NCBI GenBank assembly: GCA_000934385.1
Contig: KN880836.1
Coordinates: forward strand, 1-16,039
Direction: 5' to 3'
DNA length: 16,039 nt
Source of the DNA: Cylindrobasidium torrendii FP15055 ss-10
Lineage: Eukaryota; Basidiomycota; Agaricomycetes; Agaricales; Physalacriaceae
The notes below the pieces were generated by a model. That model worked only from the letters and a program-made list of their open reading frames with translations, was not told the origin of the DNA and did not search any database. Made by a program: the position numbers and the translations under genes. The first letter of the stretch is position 1. Every line of letters starts with the position of its first letter. Of the stretch, positions 11,447 to 16,039 are shown in pieces.

Positions 11447-12533
11447 TCAAAAGACGACAACCTTCTTCTTTTTGGGAGGCGGGGCGGGTCCATCTTTCTT
11501 TAGCGTCTTGACCAGCCTCTTCTCGTCCTGCTCAATCTCCATGTTCGTGCGCTTGAAAACATGGAAGCCGTCCTCATCGGCACCAACGGCAGAAGTGTTC
11601 AGAACATATGCTGAGGGCTGATGCGCGACATCTTGGAGACTATCAGCGACAGATAGTACGGAGGTGAGCTCGATACTACCTTTATTCCTCAAAGTACAAT
11701 TCCGAGCGAGGTGATTGGTCTCTCCGCATAGCTTGCAGCATCCACCATTAGGATAGACACCTTTGGACGCGTTCTCCGGGCATGCAGATGCGAGGTGACC
11801 CTTGCCTTTGCAGACAAAGCACGAGGCAAAGGGGAAAGGGTTGCTGAGGTCTTCAGGTTTCTTGCAACGCGAGAGTGAGTGCTTGTTCGAGCCGCATCTA
11901 CGAGACCATGAGAATTTGGACTTTGGGATGGAGAAGAAAACGTGAAGTAGGGCCTGGATGAAGTATGAGGGGTAAGCTCACCGATAGCATATGCCCATTT
12001 CTCTTCTTCCACCGTCCGCGCGCGTATTCGGGCAGTCTCTGGCTGAATGTCCCTTTTCTCGACAAGCAAAACATGTTGTGTCGGCATGCTTTTCGGCAAT
12101 TCTTTTCTGTCTACGGGATTCGGACGCTTCTTTCTTGTCTTTTAGGGTCTCTAGGTGTCTGATAAGTAGGCAGCGCCTTTCGATGAGTTTGGAATGGAAC
12201 AAGACGGTGGAAGGAATCGGGATTACGACAAATGAATGCGAAAGTTGAAAACGCACTTGCACTCTTCTTCGACTTTGTTTTGCCTTGCTTTTTCGGCTTT
12301 TCAGATCCTTCTGCCTCGCCCTCGCCCTCGTTTGCTGCATTCGCATCTTTTGCCTTCTTTGATTTCTTGCGTTTCTTTTTGGGCGGTGCGCTGGCTGCGC
12401 CCTCTTCCGGTACTGATGGCTCTACTGGTTTAGGCTCGGGTGTTGCGGCCCTTGATTCTGCCGTAGGCTCTGGTTTTTCTAGTCCAGCCTCAAGATAGGT
12501 GCGTTTCCTCCCGAAATTCGTGATTCGTGTCAT
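11447..12533 (-). CDS. ZCCHC9-like protein with four CCHC zinc knuckles
   Basis: Three exons: 12533-12257, 12150-11982 and 11897-11447, with introns of 106 and 84 nt; phases agree and the product is 298 aa. The N-terminus is low-complexity and strongly basic (PPKKKRKKSKK and similar Lys-rich tracts, about 50-100), which fits nuclear or nucleolar targeting. Four CX2CX4HX4C knuckles follow: CFACREKGHSARDC (119-132), CYRCGSNKHSLSRC (147-160), CFVCKGKGHLASAC (175-188) and CKLCGETNHLARNC (203-216). The spacer FPFASCFVC and the segment GVYPNGGCCKLCG match the arrangement of the animal ZCCHC9 family, which is linked to nucleolar RNA functions. The tail is acidic and then Lys/Pro-rich (PPPKKKKVVVF). 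Knuckles bind single-stranded nucleic acid, so an RNA-binding role in ribosome or RNA processing is likely, though inferred. Confidence 0.9.
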
Positions 12534-13011
12534 GTTGAAATGGAGGTGACGGCGGCGAAAGACAGAAAATCTTGATGGCGATCACCCCAATCTTGCAGCC
12601 ACGTGGTTATCTCAGCTATGCGTCATACTCTGCGATCTCGACGAGCTGCTCATGAACGGAAACGAATGGGTAGAAAACCTTGGACGCATCGCAATGAATT
12701 CCGAAATTACGTGCGTCCACACTTATATGAAGTTGTATGCCATTTGAGGCCACCGGTCTGCGTATGAGCTCGAGTCGTATCCGCATTCCACACCTGGCTT
12801 TCATCTTTTCGTATTCGCAACACACAAGTACTACAACAGACGACAGCGTAGAGGACAAAAAGGGAAAGAGGGAAATAATAAGTAGGGAATAAAACTGAAC
12901 AACCACAGATATAAAAGAGACAAAATGAGTGGATCAAGCAACGCCAGAAGGTAAACACAAGTACAAAGCCCACTCCGACGTACATCAGACACTGCATTCG
13001 CAAACGCGCCT
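12534..13011. other. Intergenic: Ccr4 3' end and ZCCHC9-like promoter
   Basis: About 480 bp between two same-strand genes. It should carry the Ccr4 terminator and the promoter of the zinc-knuckle gene. A long open frame crossing it from the Ccr4 side is a read-through of the wrong splice choice and has no motif. Confidence 0.5.
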
Positions 13012-15000
13012 CTACGGCGACGTTGCGAGCTTCGACGCCGGAGGCTTGACACGGAATTTCGCAGAAATGCACACATGACTAGACTGGGGTTAAGCGCAGG
13101 ACACAAAGGCAGACACATTGACGTACTCTGAAGGGTAATGCGCATTTGGGAACCCAACCACCTTGGACAGATACTCCTTGTCAATCTCCCCCAAAACAGC
13201 CGTGACACCCAATGTCGGTGTCGAATACCACAAGTAATCAAGGACGCCCTGGAAGCTTGACGTGAAGTTGGTGAATGGCAACAGCTCCCCAGCATTCGTC
13301 GGCGCATATGCACTTTTGAGATGCAACCGGTGGTCCAACCCTTCATCCGTATACCGCCCGTACAAGCGACCCATGAACTCTGGATGGCCTGCGTCCAAGT
13401 GGCCATTCGATAGGAACTCGTACACTCCACTGTCCGGCACGGAGTTGAAGTCTCCGCATACCACCACTGGTATCTTGGTCCAGTCTGCGTAGCGAGCGGG
13501 TTGGTCAGGTGGTGGCGGATAGCGCGACCACTCCTTCGCGTATGATTGAATCTCATCAACGAGGAGGGCGGTTTGTACGAGCTTCACGTCCGAAAAGGAA
13601 GCGGGCCAGAGGAGATGGGCGTTGGATACGATTATGCGAGTGCCCGTGTGGATATCTTCGAACAGGCAGACGACAGCAAGATAATCCTTTCCCAGAACGC
13701 GGTTGAACATGTCGTCTGTCTTCTTGAAGTCTGATCGGCGCATAGCCACGGCGGCAAAGTCAAGGAGACGGTCCTCGACGAGTTTGTATCGGTTAGCATT
13801 GTAGAAGGTTGCGCATCCATCGACGAGCTTGCGGTCTTCCTCGGACATATTCTTCGCCCGGGCTTTCTGATAGTGGACGCTCTTGTAGCCATGCTCCCCT
13901 AAATGTTTGGTAAAGAATTCCTCGTACTGCCCCAGGTCGACTTCCTGCAGACAGATGAAGTCGGCTGGATTGGCCTGGATCTCTGCGAGGATAAGCTGTT
14001 TGCGGTAGTCCCAGAGAAGGGCCCACTGGGGAGTGTACCCATACATCCGAGGAGTCCCTGCGCGCTCGCAGAGAACGTTATAGCAGAGTACATTGAATGT
14101 CTCTCCAGCCGGCGACCCTGTCTCAAGCACCTGCCACTGTCGCTGACGGGGTATGGCCGGGGTTTCGCACGTGTCACGCAGGTAAGCGATGGCGTATGGT
14201 GTTCCTTCGCGCTGGATCATGGTCTTGATATTCGTGTCCAGCGGATTGCCCTCAATACCGAGCGTCTGGAGTTGGTGGAGAGTTCCCCATTGGGCAGGGA
14301 TAGTCGATATATTGTTGTCGAACAGATAGAGCTCTTTGAGCGACGTAACCATACCCAATTCAGGTGGGAGGTGGGTGAGATGGTTGCCGGAGATATCGAG
14401 AAGTTCGAGGTGTCGGAGTTGAGCAATCTGCGGGGGAATGACTTCGAGGGCGTTGTGATTGAGAAAGAGGTTGACAAGGAATGTGAATGAAAACAGGCCA
14501 GATGTCGCTGGAAGCGTCTTGATGTTAACGCCGCCCATGTCCAACGAACTCCAATTGCTCTCCGCTGTCGGTCGGGACACCTGTGCGATGGGAGCGACCG
14601 TTGATGACGGATGGTTCTCCAACATCGAGTCTTCTGGTGGCTTGTTCGGGTTCGTGATGGGGATAGCGGACTTGGACACGTTCCGCGCCGCCATAGCGCT
14701 CTTCTTTGCCCGATGATGCGGCGACCTTGCTTGTCGGACAGCGTCGTACTTGAGCAGCTGTTGCTGCCAATGGGGTGCCACTACTTGCGCTGGCGATCCT
14801 AGTGGCGGCGGCGATGGATAGTGATTCATGGTTGGTATCGAAGTGTGGTGATGATGTTGAGGGAGCGGGATAGCACCGTGCGGTGGGGCAAACAGATACG
14901 CTCCTGGCGGTTGCCCGCCGTTGGGCGGCGGTCTTGGGGCCCAAGGTTGGTGATCTGTGATTTTGTGCGCAACATTCGGCGAATGTTGAGGGTAGAACAT
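13012..15000 (-). CDS. CCR4: Ccr4 poly(A) deadenylase, catalytic subunit of CCR4-NOT
   Basis: Two exons, 15000-13127 and 13078-13012, with a 48-nt phase-2 intron; product 646 aa. It removes poly(A) tails from mRNA 3'-5' within the CCR4-NOT complex, mainly in the cytoplasm. Order of parts: a Pro/His-rich low-complexity N-terminus (1-145); leucine-rich repeats (about 150-275, including LELLDISGNHLTHLPPELG) that dock on the NOT1/CAF1 module; and an exonuclease-endonuclease-phosphatase domain (about 300-646). Catalytic motifs are present: LQEVD (Glu353), VSNAHLLWP, CGDFNSVPDSG (Asp517, Asn519), LDYLWYS and finally PSDH, where Asp625 is split by the intron and His626 opens exon 2. The acceptor at 13079 was chosen over the one four bases earlier in the transcript because only it restores PSDH. 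The exact ATG is uncertain; 15000 is the first good in-frame one. Confidence 0.93.
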
Positions 15001-15489
15001 GGCATAAGGGCAAGGAGCGACGGCACATCCAGAGTGAACGTCATGGATTAGTCAGCCCACGTAAGCGTCGGCCCTTCCGTTTTGGGACAGAGCGGCATGA
15101 CTCTGGGGAGGGCATCTGATCCAAAATTCGTGTTAGCAACTTTCGTGGGTCCATCTACAATTTGCACAAAATGAAGCACGGCGCGTTGCCGACGCGCTCG
15201 GTTATCTCCGTCGAGATCAGAGCACTCGTGGGTACAACGTGCCTACGTGAGGCGTGATTGTGATGGGATGTTACCAAAGAGTCATTCCAGGCCTACGAGC
15301 GCGGATATGTATTCTGAAAAGTTTTATTTTGAGTCGCAAGAGTCGCAAATTCTTCTGCTCTCTTGGTCCAATCACCAAGTCCGAAAAGCGCCCGTGTCCA
15401 AACAGTATACATAGACAATGAATTGTGCTATGCTTATCAAAGCAAGTAAAACACAAAGAAGGGTACATAATTGAATCAAGAAAACAGGC
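15001..15489. other. Ccr4 upstream region and J3 3' flank
   Basis: About 490 bp between the Ccr4 start and the J3 stop codon, both on the minus strand. It should contain the Ccr4 promoter and 5' UTR and the J3 terminator. No clear TATA element, RNA gene or repeat is visible. Confidence 0.5.
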
Positions 15490-15975
15490 CTAGTAAACAG
15501 CACCCCAAATGGGACGTAGACATACAATAGTAGCAACGCTAGATCTTGGAGACGTCCACGTTCTCCCAGAAAATCCAACAAGGCCCCAACTGCTTTCACC
15601 GTCAACAGACAACGGTGCCACTATCTCATGTCTCTCTAGGCGAGGACTTCCTGAACCAAAAGCCGAATCATCATCAGGTATCACCCTTCCTGAATTAGTG
15701 ACAAATTCAACGGAATTCAAGCTTTTCCCTTGCTTGCCGAGGATGACCTTGGTTATATATTCCCCATGTTTGAAACGGGCGTGAGAGCCTGGATGTGCGC
15801 ACACGAGCTTCCCGTACGTGACTGTATCCCGTGTACCATCAGGATACTCGAGTTCGTAGTGGATCCCATTGTACAAGAGAGAACGCGCGCATGTCATGAA
15901 CACGATCTTAGGGACAGAAAGAGCCAAGGAGTACATCAGCAAACCGCAGGTATGTCTTCCAAGTCTGTAGAGACT
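15490..15975 (-). CDS. J3: jacalin-like lectin domain, last exon only
   Basis: The last exon of a third paralogue, ending in TAG at 15490-15492; the 5' exons lie beyond the right edge. About 161 codons align with J2: LALSVPKIVF, IHYELEYPDGTRDTVTYG, HGEYITKVILG, SSWGLVGFSGRTW and IVCLRPIWGAVY. The acceptor before 15975 was chosen because it gives phase 0, the phase of the equivalent intron in J1 and J2. The matching donor would be the GT at 16037, making a 62-nt intron. Other acceptors nearby (for example before 15964) are possible. The domain begins without the Gly-rich first strand seen in J1, and the C-terminal loop lacks the sugar-binding Asp. Any coiled coil would be outside the window. 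The family is clear by comparison with J1 and J2; activity is doubtful. Confidence 0.7.
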   Translation of the reverse strand, partial: SLYRLGRHTCGLLMYSLALSVPKIVFMTCARSLLYNGIHYELEYPDGTRDTVTYGKLVCAHPGSHARFKHGEYITKVILGKQGKSLNSVEFVTNSGRVIPDDDSAFGSGSPRLERHEIVAPLSVDGESSWGLVGFSGRTWTSPRSSVATIVCLRPIWGAVY

Positions 15976-16039
15976 CTGGGACACTGGGACACCTGAGAGA
16001 CAAGTCACCTTTTTCAGAGACCTCTGGAGACGCCTACCT

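Noticed and set aside
12831..13559. 242-codon minus-strand frame with a hydrophobic end
   Set aside because: It is a different frame of the Ccr4 exon reading on past its end; the correct splice gives the PSDH motif and a stop at 13012.
13903..14490. 195-codon plus-strand open frame
   Set aside because: It lies wholly inside the Ccr4 coding exon on the opposite strand and shows no motif.

Overview
The window looks like nuclear DNA of a filamentous basidiomycete, most likely an Agaricomycete. Genes are densely split by short introns (46-106 nt, GT..AG), intergenic gaps are short, and the proteins include fungal-type families: a GPI-anchored GH128 glucanase, a CBM20-bearing GH13 amylase, a basidiomycete-style HNH endonuclease family, the deadenylase Ccr4 and a ZCCHC9-type zinc-knuckle protein. 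Exon models below were built by hand from splice signals, reading-frame phase and protein motifs. The species cannot be named from the sequence.

Left part (1-6.4 kb): a secreted, probably GPI-anchored GH128 beta-1,3-glucanase (minus, 4 exons); a poorly preserved stretch with one short protein-like segment; a disrupted HNH-endonuclease gene (plus) with at least three lesions; and a 13-exon secreted alpha-amylase with a C-terminal CBM20 starch-binding domain (minus). The two hydrolases suggest cell-wall glucan remodelling and starch or glycogen use.

Middle (6.4-10.9 kb): about 1.9 kb with no gene I can support, then two tandem plus-strand paralogues (here J1 and J2). Each encodes an N-terminal coiled coil made of 14-residue repeats followed by a jacalin-like lectin domain, with a phase-0 intron between the two parts.

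Right part (11.4-16 kb): two housekeeping RNA-metabolism genes on the minus strand (ZCCHC9-like, then Ccr4), followed by a third jacalin-like paralogue (J3, minus) whose 5' end lies outside the window. J2 and J3 share a near-identical C-terminus but have lost lectin-site features that J1 keeps. The coiled-coil/jacalin family is the most novel-looking element here; its function is unknown to me.
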